Shown here: in pieces, positions 7,780 to 18,192 of the stretch | Layout: each line of letters opens with the position of its first letter | How positions within the stretch are numbered: position 1 is the first letter of the stretch | Assembly (NCBI GenBank): GCA_052168315.1 | Contig: JBQLZO010000097.1 | Coordinates: 65,778-129,777 of the forward strand | Direction: 5' to 3' | DNA: 64,000 bases | DNA from: JBQLZO01 sp052168315 | GTDB taxonomy: Bacteria > Planctomycetota > Phycisphaerae > Phycisphaerales > UBA1924 | Position numbers and translations under genes: made by a program | Notes under the pieces: model-generated | What the model saw: only the letters and a program-made list of their open reading frames with translations | What the model was told of the DNA's origin: nothing | Database searches by the model: none

Positions 7780-9705
7780 TCAATCGTCGCACACCGAGCC
7801 GAATTCCCCGAGGATGATCGCGAGATCGTTGGAATCGACGATGCCGTCTCCGTTGGCATCCCCGGCCTCGGCTCCGGCCGGGCTGCCGAATCCACCGAGG
7901 ATGATCGCCAGATCGTCCGAGTCCACGACCTGATCGTTGTTGAAGTCGGACAGGCATCCGTGGATCGCCTCCTTGGCACCGATGTCGGCTCCGAGCAAGC
8001 TGGCCGAGGGGGGCTGACCGGGCGGGATGCACGGCACCGCCCGGACCGCGCCGAGCAGGTCGAATGGCACACTCTCTTCGGTGTTGCCGTCGGCGTTGAG
8101 GTCCAGGACATCGGGCGGGATCGAGTCATCCTCGCCCGCATCGAGCAGCGGAGAGCCGTCTCCCGGCGTGAAGTCCTCATCACCGGTGCCGGGCACATTG
8201 TCGGGGCCCAGGGGGTCGGCGAACCCGGGGGCGTTGCCGAAATTCATAGGGCCAAGCGACGGGGCTCCCTGGGCCGCCGATCCCTCGATGCACGAATACC
8301 GAGCGTTTCTCACGCCCTGGGCCGAGGCGGCGAACTGCTTGTCGAGAGTGGTGCCGAGCGCGGCGCTGTTCGCGTACAGCACGGAGTTCGCGATGCTGGC
8401 GGTGCCCCGGAATGCGTAGACACCACCTCCAGTCTGGATGGCCGAGTTGTCCCAGACCGTGCAATGCGCCATGGTCAGATTCGGCTCGCCGACGACATCG
8501 AAGAACACCGCGCCGCCGCGCGCCAACGCATCGTTCCACGCGAGCAGTGAGTTGACGATCGTCGTCCTTCCGGTGGCGTAGACCGCGGCGCCGTCGGTGG
8601 CGATGCCGTTGATCATCGTCGAATTCGTGATGACATGGTCCGCGCCACCATTGACGCGGATGTGTCCGCCCGTTCCCGCGGCATTCGAGTCCAGCGTCGA
8701 CCAGCGGACGCGGAGGGTGCCGGCCTGGGCAGAGATCGCGCCGCCTTCGAGCGCGAAGTTGTCCGAGAATTCGCAGGTGTCGACGAGCGTGGCGCTTGCG
8801 ATGCTGATGGCTCCCCCGAAGGTCGCGTTGTTTGCCATGAACGAGCACTCGCGCATGGTCCCGCCGTTCTTCAGCGCGGCCGCGCCGCCGGTTTCCGCTC
8901 CGTTGCCCGTGAACACCGATCGCTCGACGGTCACGACGCCGACCGAGCCGGTGGTGTACAGCGCTCCACCCTCATCGATCGATTGGTTGGAGAGGAACAG
9001 GCAATTGCGGATGTTGATCGAACCCCACTTGACCCACACCGCCGCGCCGCACCCGTTGTCACCGGTCCCGTCTGCCATGCCGTCGCGGATGATGAAGCCG
9101 TCGATCGCGGCCTCCATGAACGCTCCCTCGAATCGGACGATGCGGTAGTTGTTGTCGGCCGCGACGAGCGGCAGTCCACGGTCTCCGGAGAGCACTGTCG
9201 GGTTGTTGCCCGGATCCCGCTGTGAGGCATCCAACTCGGTGCCGGCGAATCCGCCGAGCAATTCGACCCCATCAGTGAGGACGAAGGAGTTGGTTCTCGA
9301 CCCACCCATTCCTCCGGGGATGTAGGTTCCCGAGGCCACCCAGATCTGCACGGGTGAACCTGCCAGCGGCGCCGCGGCGGCCAATGCGGCCTCCAGCGTT
9401 CCGAAGGCGGATTCCCACGACGATCCGTCTCCATTCCCCGATGGCGCGACATGGAACACCGCGACGGCCTGCGATCTCGCTTCGTCGCTCTCGCCCTCGA
9501 CTGGAACCAACGGGCTTGGGTCGCTTCCGAGCCCGGAAGACGCGATGCGGTCGCGCCACGAGTCCAGGGCCGCCTCGTACAGGCCCGGATCGGTTCGATC
9601 GCGCACCGCACCATGGGCCATCGCCCCGGGCCACCCCGCCGCCGCGAGCCCGACAACAGTGCAGCAGATCATCCTGCTGAAAGGCACCACAATTCTGGCT
9701 GACAT
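7780..9705 (-). CDS. secreted right-handed beta-helix protein with C-terminal GC-type dockerin
   Basis: 641 residues, extracellular or surface-held. Seen: a signal peptide (SRMICCTVVGLAAAGWPGAMAHG); an opening typical of parallel beta-helix proteins (VSGTYIPGG-like segment, DGVELLGGFAGTE); many Gly/Asn-rich coils with repeated GGA/GGG turns (NCLFLSNQSIDEGGALY, ERSVFTGNGAETGGAAAL); and a C-terminal pair of calcium-loop motifs (DFNNDQVVDSDDLAIILG and DANGDGIVDSNDLAIILG) near a final Cys, the GC-type dockerin arrangement of Phycisphaerae. Beta-helix proteins of this type often bind or degrade polysaccharides, but no catalytic residues are evident. ATG 9705 is preceded by AGAAGGAG at proper spacing; the 68 codons upstream in the same frame have no signal-peptide character. 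It converges on the upstream YyaL gene with a 33-base gap. Confidence 0.88.
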   Translation of the reverse strand: MSARIVVPFSRMICCTVVGLAAAGWPGAMAHGAVRDRTDPGLYEAALDSWRDRIASSGLGSDPSPLVPVEGESDEARSQAVAVFHVAPSGNGDGSSWESAFGTLEAALAAAAPLAGSPVQIWVASGTYIPGGMGGSRTNSFVLTDGVELLGGFAGTELDASQRDPGNNPTVLSGDRGLPLVAADNNYRIVRFEGAFMEAAIDGFIIRDGMADGTGDNGCGAAVWVKWGSINIRNCLFLSNQSIDEGGALYTTGSVGVVTVERSVFTGNGAETGGAAALKNGGTMRECSFMANNATFGGAISIASATLVDTCEFSDNFALEGGAISAQAGTLRVRWSTLDSNAAGTGGHIRVNGGADHVITNSTMINGIATDGAAVYATGRTTIVNSLLAWNDALARGGAVFFDVVGEPNLTMAHCTVWDNSAIQTGGGVYAFRGTASIANSVLYANSAALGTTLDKQFAASAQGVRNARYSCIEGSAAQGAPSLGPMNFGNAPGFADPLGPDNVPGTGDEDFTPGDGSPLLDAGEDDSIPPDVLDLNADGNTEESVPFDLLGAVRAVPCIPPGQPPSASLLGADIGAKEAIHGCLSDFNNDQVVDSDDLAIILGGFGSPAGAEAGDANGDGIVDSNDLAIILGEFGSVCDD

Positions 9706-10137
9706 GCCCCACGCTCCTTCTGGGTGTTCGATCCTGGAACACCACGGGAAGTCCCGGTCCGGCCGGCCACGATTCCAGCGGGATCTGGGCCTTCGACAAT
9801 CTAGTGGGACATGCAATTTGGTCCGATGTTCTCCCACGAAAATTCCTCGTAACCGGTGCAAATGCCCAGCGCAGAACCGCAAAATTGTCCAAAATAGTCC
9901 TATAACCACAGTTCTAGTATGACGGGGTGGGCGGGGAGCTCATATCCCCGGGATGGGCGGGATCTTTGCAGAATTGGTGGTTGACATCGCATGGGGAATG
10001 AGCGATACTGCCCGTGTGATCGCCCGCATTGTGCGTTCGCGGTCGTGGCGTGGCCCTGCACGTCATTGGAGAAGAGACGCGTCGGGGCCTCGGCCCGAGC
10101 GACACAGTTTGAGATTCACTTGAGGAGAGGTGTGTCC
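9706..10137. other. divergent intergenic region with AT-rich core
   Basis: It separates two divergent genes for secreted proteins. Positions about 9790-9925 are distinctly AT-richer than the rest of the window (AAAATTCCTCG, GCAAAATTGTCCAAAATAG), as expected for promoter DNA. It contains a good forward promoter at 9981-10009. The leftward promoter for the beta-helix gene must lie here too but no clear hexamers were found for it. Confidence 0.6.
9981..10009 (+). promoter_or_regulatory. sigma-70 type promoter for the PEP-CTERM gene
   Basis: TTGACA at 9981-9986, a 17-base spacer, then GATACT at 10004-10009. The -35 box is perfect and the -10 box matches 4 of 6 positions. The start codon lies about 128 bases downstream, so the 5' leader would be long (roughly 120 nt) and could carry post-transcriptional control. 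Confidence 0.6.
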
Positions 10138-10803
10138 ATGAAATCCATCCTTTGCGGAGCAACCGTTCTGGCTCTGGCGGGAACCGCTTCGGCGGCCTCG
10201 TTTGTCCAATCGCTTCCGTACGGCGGCTCGCTTTCGCCGTACCAGGCCACGCTGCAGTTCCAGCAGCTCGATGAGTCCACCCTTGGGCTCGGGCCGGACG
10301 AATTCATCGTCGTGAAGTCGGTCATCGTCACCGTCGATGGTGAGATCACCGCCAATGTCACGGCCGAGAACGATTCCGACATCGCTGCTCCGGACTTCGG
10401 CGTGAACCTCACCGGGTTCACCAGCGCGTCCATCACCGGTGCCTCGGCCAGCTTCAACATCTTCCAGGTCGCGTCCTCCGGTGGCGTCGCCGCTTCTGAC
10501 GGCGTTGCCGGCTCCGGCCCCGACTTCTTCGACTTCGGGCAGCTCGCCGACTCCGACTCGGACGATGACAAGACCTTCGGTCCGTTCGACGATTTCCTCG
10601 GCAACGGCACCTTCGATGCGGTGGTCTTCGCCTCGGGCGGCTTCGCCGTGACCGGTGCGACCGACTCGACCCTCGAGGTCACCGACTTCCAGACCAACGG
10701 CACCGTGACCGTTGAGATCATCTACAACATCATCCCGACCCCGGGAGCGATGGCCCTCTTCGGCGTCGCCGGCCTCGCCGCCGTTCGCCGCCGCCGCGCC
10801 TGA
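10138..10803 (+). CDS. PEP-CTERM-like secreted surface protein
   Basis: 221 residues. Seen: a signal peptide (MKSILCGATVLALAGTASA), a mature part rich in Ser, Thr, Asp and Phe without Cys (ITANVTAENDSDIAAPDFG; DSDSDDDKTFGPFDDF), and a C-terminal tail PTPGAMALFGVAGLAAVRRRRA. That tail is the tripartite sorting signal of the PEP-CTERM group in its planctomycete form: Pro-rich motif, hydrophobic helix, Arg cluster. It should be cleaved and anchored by an exosortase system encoded elsewhere. ATG 10138 follows a strong TGAGGAGAGG ribosome binding site. Monocistronic: it has its own promoter upstream and a terminator downstream. Function unknown; acidic stretches may bind calcium. Confidence 0.9.
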   Translation: MKSILCGATVLALAGTASAASFVQSLPYGGSLSPYQATLQFQQLDESTLGLGPDEFIVVKSVIVTVDGEITANVTAENDSDIAAPDFGVNLTGFTSASITGASASFNIFQVASSGGVAASDGVAGSGPDFFDFGQLADSDSDDDKTFGPFDDFLGNGTFDAVVFASGGFAVTGATDSTLEVTDFQTNGTVTVEIIYNIIPTPGAMALFGVAGLAAVRRRRA

Positions 10804-10835
10804 GATTCAGGCCAAGAGTTCACACTGATCTCTCA

Positions 10836-10873
10836 CAACGCCCTCTGCTTAGCTGGAGGGCGTTGTTGTTTTT
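10836..10873 (+). terminator. intrinsic terminator after the PEP-CTERM gene
   Basis: 10-bp stem CAACGCCCTC (10836-10845) with GAGGGCGTTG (10856-10865), a 10-base loop, and a TTGTTTTT tract. Well placed 33 bases after the stop codon. Confidence 0.85.
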
Positions 10874-11014
10874 GCCGTTCTGCGTCCATCAGTACCGCGG
10901 GCTTCCATGCCGAACTTCTTCAGAGCTCCATCATGCTCCCGACACCCACGCCGACGACTGCTTGATCGGGCGCCGATGCTCAACACACTCGATTGAATGA
11001 GCCCCCCCTGCCTT

Positions 11015-12274
11015 TCAGGAGCCCGGATGGAACTGGGTCCCGAGAGCAAGAGAGTCGGCCAGTTCTCGGTAGGCCTCGCGGATCTCCTGTTTCCCCGGCA
11101 GCCCCCGAAGCCGTCGCGCCAGGCGCGTCGCCAGTGTCCCCGAGCTGAGGAGTCGATCGATCTCGGCGTGGAACGGACTCCCCGGTGGAACCAGCCGTTC
11201 GAAGAGGTGTCTCAACAGATCATCGGCGTGCATCGATCGCTGCTCCACACCGAAGGCACGGAGGAACTCGCGATCGCTGATTTGCGTCCGCTCAGCGGTC
11301 TGGATGGTCTCAAGAAGTATCGCGTGCAGCGGCCTGACCGCAAACCCTCGCTGGAACTCGGTCTCGCTCAGGGTCTCATCGGCCAGACCACGAACGATCG
11401 CGGTCACGAGCGCCAACACCGCGAGATCAGCGCTCGGGCACTCTTGATTGTCGATCAACCGGATCTCAATGGAACCTCGGTCGAATCTGGACATCCCACC
11501 GCGAGCATTGGCGAACGGGTGACGGAGCACCCCATCAGGATCGAGTGGCGCGAGTTGGTCGTAGAGCGGATCCATGATCTCACGCTCGTGTGCCTCCCGT
11601 GAGTACACGGGCTCCGGGATCACCAGCCCGGCCATCATCGGAACGCGGGTGGAGTTCGTGCGGTACACCTCCAACCGGTAGTTGGCCAGCGAGGTGAACC
11701 GCCCTTCCGCGATCGGTGAAGCGGCCGCGATCGCCGGAATCAGTGGGAGTACGAGCCGGACGGCCGCGTGGAGGTGGGCGTACTCTTCGTCGTTTGCGAA
11801 CGGCAGATTGATGTGCGTGGACTGGAGATTCCCCCAGCCGTGCCCGCGGCATCCGAAGATGCGATCGTACGCGGCGTAGATCTCGTTGTTCTCGTGCGGC
11901 CAGAGGCGCGTCTCCGTATTCGGATCCATCCACGGGTGCATCCCGCCCGGCAGCAGGCAGCATCCCATGCCGGACAGCGCCTCGTTGGCAAGCCGGACAT
12001 GTCGTTGGAACTCCTCACTCAGGCCGACCAGGGTCGGATGGGGCCGTGCGGTCTTGAACTCGACCACGTGCAGCGCGAGTTCATTGCACCATCCGACGAT
12101 CGAGCCAGGGCCGTCGGGTTCCGATTCGCAAGCGCCGGCTTGGCCCGTGATGGACTCGAACAAGCGGTCGGCGACGGGGCGGATATCGAGTGTCTCCCGA
12201 TCGACGATCATGTACTCAAGCTCGACCCCGAAGGCCTGGAACATGCGGATCGGGAACTCGTACTCGCTGCTCAT
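11015..12274 (-). CDS. GCS2-type carboxylate-amine ligase (YbdK-like)
   Basis: 419 residues of the glutamate-cysteine ligase 2 family (COG2170), ATP-dependent enzymes that join a carboxylate (usually Glu gamma-carboxyl) to an amine. Seen: the family start FGVELEYMIVD, a central LQSTHINLPF segment with conserved His/Asn, SPIAEGRFTSLANYRLEVYRTNSTRVP, and ARGGMSRFDRGSIEIRLIDNQE near the active site. It is the last gene of a leftward three-gene operon with a RimK-type ligase (38 bases upstream) and a C39-like peptidase. In that setting it is more likely a second amide-bond-forming step of a dedicated pathway than glutathione synthesis, which would need GshB. The residues seen do not fix the substrate. 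Confidence 0.9.
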   Translation of the reverse strand: MSSEYEFPIRMFQAFGVELEYMIVDRETLDIRPVADRLFESITGQAGACESEPDGPGSIVGWCNELALHVVEFKTARPHPTLVGLSEEFQRHVRLANEALSGMGCCLLPGGMHPWMDPNTETRLWPHENNEIYAAYDRIFGCRGHGWGNLQSTHINLPFANDEEYAHLHAAVRLVLPLIPAIAAASPIAEGRFTSLANYRLEVYRTNSTRVPMMAGLVIPEPVYSREAHEREIMDPLYDQLAPLDPDGVLRHPFANARGGMSRFDRGSIEIRLIDNQECPSADLAVLALVTAIVRGLADETLSETEFQRGFAVRPLHAILLETIQTAERTQISDREFLRAFGVEQRSMHADDLLRHLFERLVPPGSPFHAEIDRLLSSGTLATRLARRLRGLPGKQEIREAYRELADSLALGTQFHPGS

Positions 12275-12312
12275 GGTCGTCGCTCACGCATTGGAGGTGG
12301 AATTGCCAGAGA

Positions 12313-13763
<1,451 letters not shown>

Positions 13764-13767
<4 letters not shown>

Positions 13768-14663
13768 GCCTCATCCTCACGACTCGGTGCGGAGCGATCT
13801 GTCGGCGGCCGCACCGCGGTGCTGTTCTCGGGATCGGCATGCTCCCGTCCCAACGGCTCGAGCACCAGCATGTTCGCGTCGTAGGTGATGATTCCGAGCA
13901 TGATGGACGCGATGAGCCGGGCCATCGGCACCGTGTAGTTCCGGCGCGCGAATCCGGGGTTGTTCTCGAGCGGATCCGCGATGTAGCACACTCGACGGAC
14001 CGGATCGTATCCGTGGAGGATCACGAAGTGCCCCGCGGGCTCGCCGCGGATGTCATCATCATCATCGTTCGGTCCGAACTCCCGGCAGGACTGGTAGAGA
14101 AATGTGGATGAGACTCCCGTGAGGATGGGTCGCCCATGCCGGAGGTGGCCAACGATCAGCCGCGAGGTCGCATCCTCGAACCGGACCTCGCCCCCGAGCG
14201 CGATGAACTCGAGATACGCCTCCGTTGCTGCACGGAACTTTGGGTTGCCGGCCCCCTTGAAAGCGGCCTGCTGCCTCAGCTTCTCGCTCAATAGCTCCGG
14301 ATCGCCGGCGCGCTTTCCGCCGCGGAACCAGGTCGGATCGAACAGATTGACATTGAAAGTGGTGATCGATGCGCGATACCCGCGGCGGAGCGCGTGCTCG
14401 CCGAGGTTGACCGCGAGGGTGCCGCGCCCCACCCCGGCGTCGTTGAGCGAGCGCACGGTCCGGACGACCTCATCGAGTTCGATGTCGTCTCCCCAATAGC
14501 GGTAGACCGCGTGCAGGCAGGTGGGGCCGCATGTCTCATCGTTGGGCTGGCTGTGGATGCCCAAGTCGAGGATGTGCACGCCCTGATTGGGCGTAGGCGG
14601 GACCGCAGCGCGGTCGCCTTGCGGATCCGATGGCGAACGCGGGTTGTCGGCTGAAGGTGGCAT
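13764..14663 (-). CDS. C39-like (papain-fold) peptidase of the amidoligase operon
   Basis: 299 residues. Seen: QPNDETCGPTCLHAVYRYWG with the presumed catalytic Cys45 and the upstream Gln of the oxyanion hole, PAGHFVILHGYD with the catalytic His, and CYIADPLENNPG with the Asp. This is the Cys-His-Asp order of C39-type double-glycine peptidases, but there are no membrane or ABC parts, so it acts as a free enzyme. First gene of the operon; its stop overlaps the RimK start by 4 bases. A peptidase beside two ligases could mature, recycle or transfer the product. ATG 14663 is chosen because upstream codons in the frame read as Pro/Arg-rich shadow sequence; the ribosome binding site is weak. Confidence 0.85.
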
Positions 14664-14849
14664 CGGAACTCTGTCGTTCGGGACACCGGCTGATATCGGG
14701 AGTCCGCGGGGACATATGCTGCGTGGTCCGGCGCGTGGAATCGCCCACGCCCGGGGCACGGACTGTATCGCGCTCCGGGCCACGGGAATGCCCAGGGTAC
14801 GATGCCGGGAGGCTGCCATATGGCACCGATCCACCCGGGAGGCACACGG

Positions 14850-16016
14850 ATGGTCACCGACAGCGCTTCGTCACCCATGCCGCGGCCGGCGGAGGCGGCT
14901 TCGGACGCCCCCCCGCGTGTCCGCGGGACCGTGATGGTTCTGCTGGCGTTCGACATCGGCTTCCAGATCGACCTCGACTCGGCCGGTGTCCTGGCCCGGG
15001 ATTCGACCCGCGACAAGGTCGTCCGGGCCCGGCGCCCCGCCCCCGTCTGGTTCGACTACAAGCCGGCACCCCTTCGGCTCCAGACCGAAGGGGAAGCGGT
15101 CAGCGCCGGCGAGCTCCGCTCAGAGCCGCTGGCCGAGGCATTGATCTACGACTTCGGCGGCGCCCTGATCACCTTCCGGCTCCCGCTCGACGCCAGCCTC
15201 GCCGATCTGCCGAGCATCGCCTCGGCGTTGTACGACTGCCCCCAGATGCTCGCCGAGGCCCGCGCCCGTATTGAGTCGATCATGTCGTGGATGCGCCCCT
15301 CGATCGAGCGACCCGCCTTGAGGGAGATGTACGAGGACTATGTCGTGTTCGCGATCACGCGTCTGGGCGATGAGCCAGCGGGGACTTCGCCGACGCCCAG
15401 CGGGGTGCTCGAACGGCACCGTGAGCTGCTGGCCCGCGCCGTCGAGGCCGAGCCAAGCCAGCTCGCGCCCGAGCAGGTCGAGCGTGCGATCGGCGCCAGG
15501 ATGGCCTACGCGGCCACGGATCTGGCAATCGTCGATTGGAATGCGGCCATCCTCTTTGACTCCGATCCCGACGATGTGCTGGCGGTCCTGAAGCATGCGA
15601 ATGTCGAGTTGCTCGAACTCCGCGTGCTCGATGAGGAACTGGATGCGCTGCTGGATCATTCCGATGAGACGCTCTCGAAAATCTCCCGCCGGCGGCTCTG
15701 GCCGTCGTTCGAAGAAACGCGGATGCTCCGGCGGTTTGCGAGCGTGCAGACGGACGCCGCGGTCATGTTCGAGGGTGTGAACAACGCGATCAAGCTCCTC
15801 GGGAATCAGTATCTGGCCCGGCTGTACCGCATGGCCGCCCAGCGAATGGACCTGCCTTCGTGGCAGAGCAGCGTGCAGCGGAAACTCGGCGCGGCCGAGA
15901 GCGTCTACCAGAAAATGTCCGATGTGGCCTCCACGCAGCGGCTGGAGGTGCTCGAATGGGTGATCATCGTGCTGATCGCCGTCTCGATCGTGCTCCCGTT
16001 CACTGGGATCTACTGA
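14850..16016 (+). CDS. RMD1/YagE family protein (DUF155)
   Basis: 388 residues, DUF155 family, known from yeast Rmd1/Sif proteins, RMND1 of mitochondria and bacterial YagE. Seen: an N-terminal beta-rich part (VMVLLAFDIGFQIDLD, YDFGGALITFRLP), a long helical part with VFEGVNNAIKLLGNQYLARLYR, and a C-terminal membrane helix EVLEWVIIVLIAVSIVLPFTGIY, which is the usual tail anchor of this family. Molecular role unknown. Two starts have good ribosome binding sites: ATG 14820 after GGGAGG and ATG 14850 after GGGAGG, each 7 bases away; 14850 is preferred because the extra 10 residues are not conserved in character. It is divergent from the amidoligase operon with about 185 bases between starts. Confidence 0.88.
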   Translation: MVTDSASSPMPRPAEAASDAPPRVRGTVMVLLAFDIGFQIDLDSAGVLARDSTRDKVVRARRPAPVWFDYKPAPLRLQTEGEAVSAGELRSEPLAEALIYDFGGALITFRLPLDASLADLPSIASALYDCPQMLAEARARIESIMSWMRPSIERPALREMYEDYVVFAITRLGDEPAGTSPTPSGVLERHRELLARAVEAEPSQLAPEQVERAIGARMAYAATDLAIVDWNAAILFDSDPDDVLAVLKHANVELLELRVLDEELDALLDHSDETLSKISRRRLWPSFEETRMLRRFASVQTDAAVMFEGVNNAIKLLGNQYLARLYRMAAQRMDLPSWQSSVQRKLGAAESVYQKMSDVASTQRLEVLEWVIIVLIAVSIVLPFTGIY

Positions 16017-16098
16017 TTGCCGGATGCGCCGCCGCGGGGGTGACCGCATGAATCCATTTGTATCGCCTCGAGCGTCGTCTCTGATCTTCGGCGATCGG

Positions 16099-16887
16099 TC
16101 ATTCGGGCTGGCGTGGTCCGTTGCGGCGATTTCCGAATGGAAGCCAGCAACCGGCCACGACCATGAGCGCCAGCATCGCCGTGCCTGCGGCGTACACCAC
16201 ACCGCCCCCCACGATGGCGGTGACCCATGCGGAATTGTCGCGCGCCAGCCACTGCCCTGACAGGTCCGCCAGCAGGCCCAAAGATGAGGCGGTGAGGATC
16301 GCCCCCGTCAGCGCGTGCGGGAACCGCGTGAGGAGCGCGAGCCCCGCGAGCACGAGCATAATGATCGCCATGCTCGGCGCGTGCGCGTGCAGCGATGCTG
16401 CGACGATCTTCCGGTCATTGGGGCGAACATCGATCGAATACGCGATCGATCGCACATCGTCCCAGTACTCGAGCGGAACCCGCGGATAGGCGTCTTGCCC
16501 CGTCGCGTTGCGCGCGTGGCAGGAGAGGCACTCGAACGCGATGATCTCCGAGGGCGCATCTTCCCCGAGATCGAGGTTGTCGAAGTCCTGGTCGAGGCGT
16601 TGGCCGGCAAGCCACTCGAGCAGGATCGTTCGTTCGCGATCATCGAGCGATTCGGGATGGCCCGAGCGGAGCGACTCGACCAGCGGGGAAGGCGCGTTCA
16701 CGCCGTGGTACGCGGCCTGGATGTCGTCGATCGTCAGCCCCGCGCGCGAGTCCCGCTGCTCGTAGTGCCACGCCATGTAGACGCCAGACACGAAGTACCC
16801 GCCGAGCAGCACGAGCACGAGCACGGTGATACCGGAGCGCACGAGCGGGTGCTGAGCGTGGAGGTGATGCGTCGTTGCGTTGGGCAT
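16099..16887 (-). CDS. membrane protein with one c-type heme motif
   Basis: 262 residues. Seen: a membrane helix at about 18-40, a periplasmic-looking segment with CLSCH at residues 120-124 (a CxxCH heme c attachment motif) inside AFECLSCHARNATG, then four further hydrophobic helices (SMAIIMLVLAGLALLTRF; LTGAILTASSLGLLADLSG; WVTAIVGGGVVYAAGTAMLALMVVAGCW). Several His residues in or near helices (HAHAPSM) could ligate heme. It resembles uncharacterised planctomycete membrane cytochromes. It ends 83 bases after the convergent DUF155 gene and starts 75 bases downstream of the Gfo/Idh gene on the same strand, so it may be the last member of that operon and take electrons from it. Confidence 0.78.
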   Translation of the reverse strand: MPNATTHHLHAQHPLVRSGITVLVLVLLGGYFVSGVYMAWHYEQRDSRAGLTIDDIQAAYHGVNAPSPLVESLRSGHPESLDDRERTILLEWLAGQRLDQDFDNLDLGEDAPSEIIAFECLSCHARNATGQDAYPRVPLEYWDDVRSIAYSIDVRPNDRKIVAASLHAHAPSMAIIMLVLAGLALLTRFPHALTGAILTASSLGLLADLSGQWLARDNSAWVTAIVGGGVVYAAGTAMLALMVVAGCWLPFGNRRNGPRQPE

Positions 16888-16962
16888 GGGTGCTTGGCGC
16901 TGCTTTCGATCGATGTGGGTGCGTCGGGAGGCGGTCCGCGCGGCGCGGCTTTCCGTTGGTGA

Positions 16963-18192
16963 TCATTCGAGGGCGGAGAAGTCGATCTCGATCGGCCGAC
17001 CCTCCATGACCGCGCGATGCGCGGAGATGCCGACGACCGTCGCGCGGGCCGCCTCCTCGACGGTGCACGCGGGCGAGGTTCCATTCGTGATCGCCGCGAT
17101 CCAATCCACGAGCGCGTAGTACTCGGGCGGATGCGGGAGGCCCACGCCCTCTTTGAGCTTGCCCTGCGATGCGAGCTTCGTCGCGTCGGCGATCAGCGTG
17201 ATCCCCTCGTCATTGTGGAACTGCTGGCGATTGGCGTAGACCTCCCAGCCCTGGGTCGGCGCATCGGCCTCCTTGAACATCCAGCCATGCGTCCACGCGA
17301 GCTTGATCGTGGCGTTGGAGCCAAAGAAAACCTCGTGCGTCCCTTCATAGGAACTCGCCAGCGTCGCCTGATACGCCAGCGTGGCGCCGCCGTCGAATTC
17401 AAGGTCGAGCGAGACGGTGTCGGGGATCGTCCGCCCGTCGTTGTGCAGCCGAACGCCGCCGCGCCCCGTGACGCGGAGCGGGTACTTGCCGGTGTACCAA
17501 TGGAACACATCGAACTGCTGAGCCCCCCACTCACCCGGGAGCCCGAGCGAGACCTCCGGATCGAGCTTCCAGTTCACGCGGCTCCACTGGCTCTGATCGC
17601 GCGTGGGCGAGACCCATGTGGTCTTCTGATTCGCCTGCGCTCGCATCATCACGAGCTGCCGGACAGAATCGGACCGGAAGAACCCCCACGCCAGCGCGTA
17701 CACGGGATTGGATCGTCCCTGGAACCCGGCCGCGACCACGCCTCCACTCGCGCGGGCGCCGTCGATGATCGCGCGACAGTCGTCGGGCGTGTGCGCCAGC
17801 GGGCACTCGCAGTACACATGCCTGCCCGCGCCGAAGCACGCCTCGGCGATCTCACGATGCGTGTGCGTGGGCGTGGCGATGACAACGCCATCGACCGGGA
17901 CACCCCCGAGCATGGCCGCGACGCTCGCGTACCCCTGGGCACCTGAGGCGCGGCGGACGCCCGCATCCAGGCGGCGCTCGTCGATGTCGCACACGCTCAC
18001 GACGCTCACGCCCTCGATCTTCTGCAGTTCGCCGATCAATGATCGCCCCTGTCGCCCGGCGCCCACGACACCGATCCGGAGCCCGCCCGGCGGAGCGACC
18101 GATCCAAGGGCGAAACTCGGCATCAGTGCCATGACGGCCAGGCCGCCCGCGGCGGTGGTCAGAAAGTCCCGGCGATTCGGATCGTGGCTCAT
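16963..18192 (-). CDS. Gfo/Idh/MocA family oxidoreductase, Tat-exported, with altered EKP motif
   Basis: 409 residues. Seen: a twin-arginine signal (RRDFLTTAAGG at residues 7-17), a Rossmann fold start RIGVVGAGRQGR, IATPTHTHREIA, and a C-terminal alpha/beta domain. The family's EKP motif, whose Lys is catalytic in inositol dehydrogenase, reads ECP at 129-131 (VYCECPLAHTPDD); the codon is TGC. This points to a non-redox or altered role, although the nucleotide-binding part is intact. Export by Tat fits a protein folded with NAD(P). It overlaps the end of the ApbE gene by 4 bases. Probably part of sugar or cyclitol turnover in the periplasm. Confidence 0.9.
   Translation of the reverse strand: MSHDPNRRDFLTTAAGGLAVMALMPSFALGSVAPPGGLRIGVVGAGRQGRSLIGELQKIEGVSVVSVCDIDERRLDAGVRRASGAQGYASVAAMLGGVPVDGVVIATPTHTHREIAEACFGAGRHVYCECPLAHTPDDCRAIIDGARASGGVVAAGFQGRSNPVYALAWGFFRSDSVRQLVMMRAQANQKTTWVSPTRDQSQWSRVNWKLDPEVSLGLPGEWGAQQFDVFHWYTGKYPLRVTGRGGVRLHNDGRTIPDTVSLDLEFDGGATLAYQATLASSYEGTHEVFFGSNATIKLAWTHGWMFKEADAPTQGWEVYANRQQFHNDEGITLIADATKLASQGKLKEGVGLPHPPEYYALVDWIAAITNGTSPACTVEEAARATVVGISAHRAVMEGRPIEIDFSALE

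Noticed and set aside
7780..9705. Beta-helix protein considered as an autotransporter.
   Set aside because: There is no C-terminal beta-barrel; the protein ends in calcium loops and a Cys, which is a dockerin-like end.
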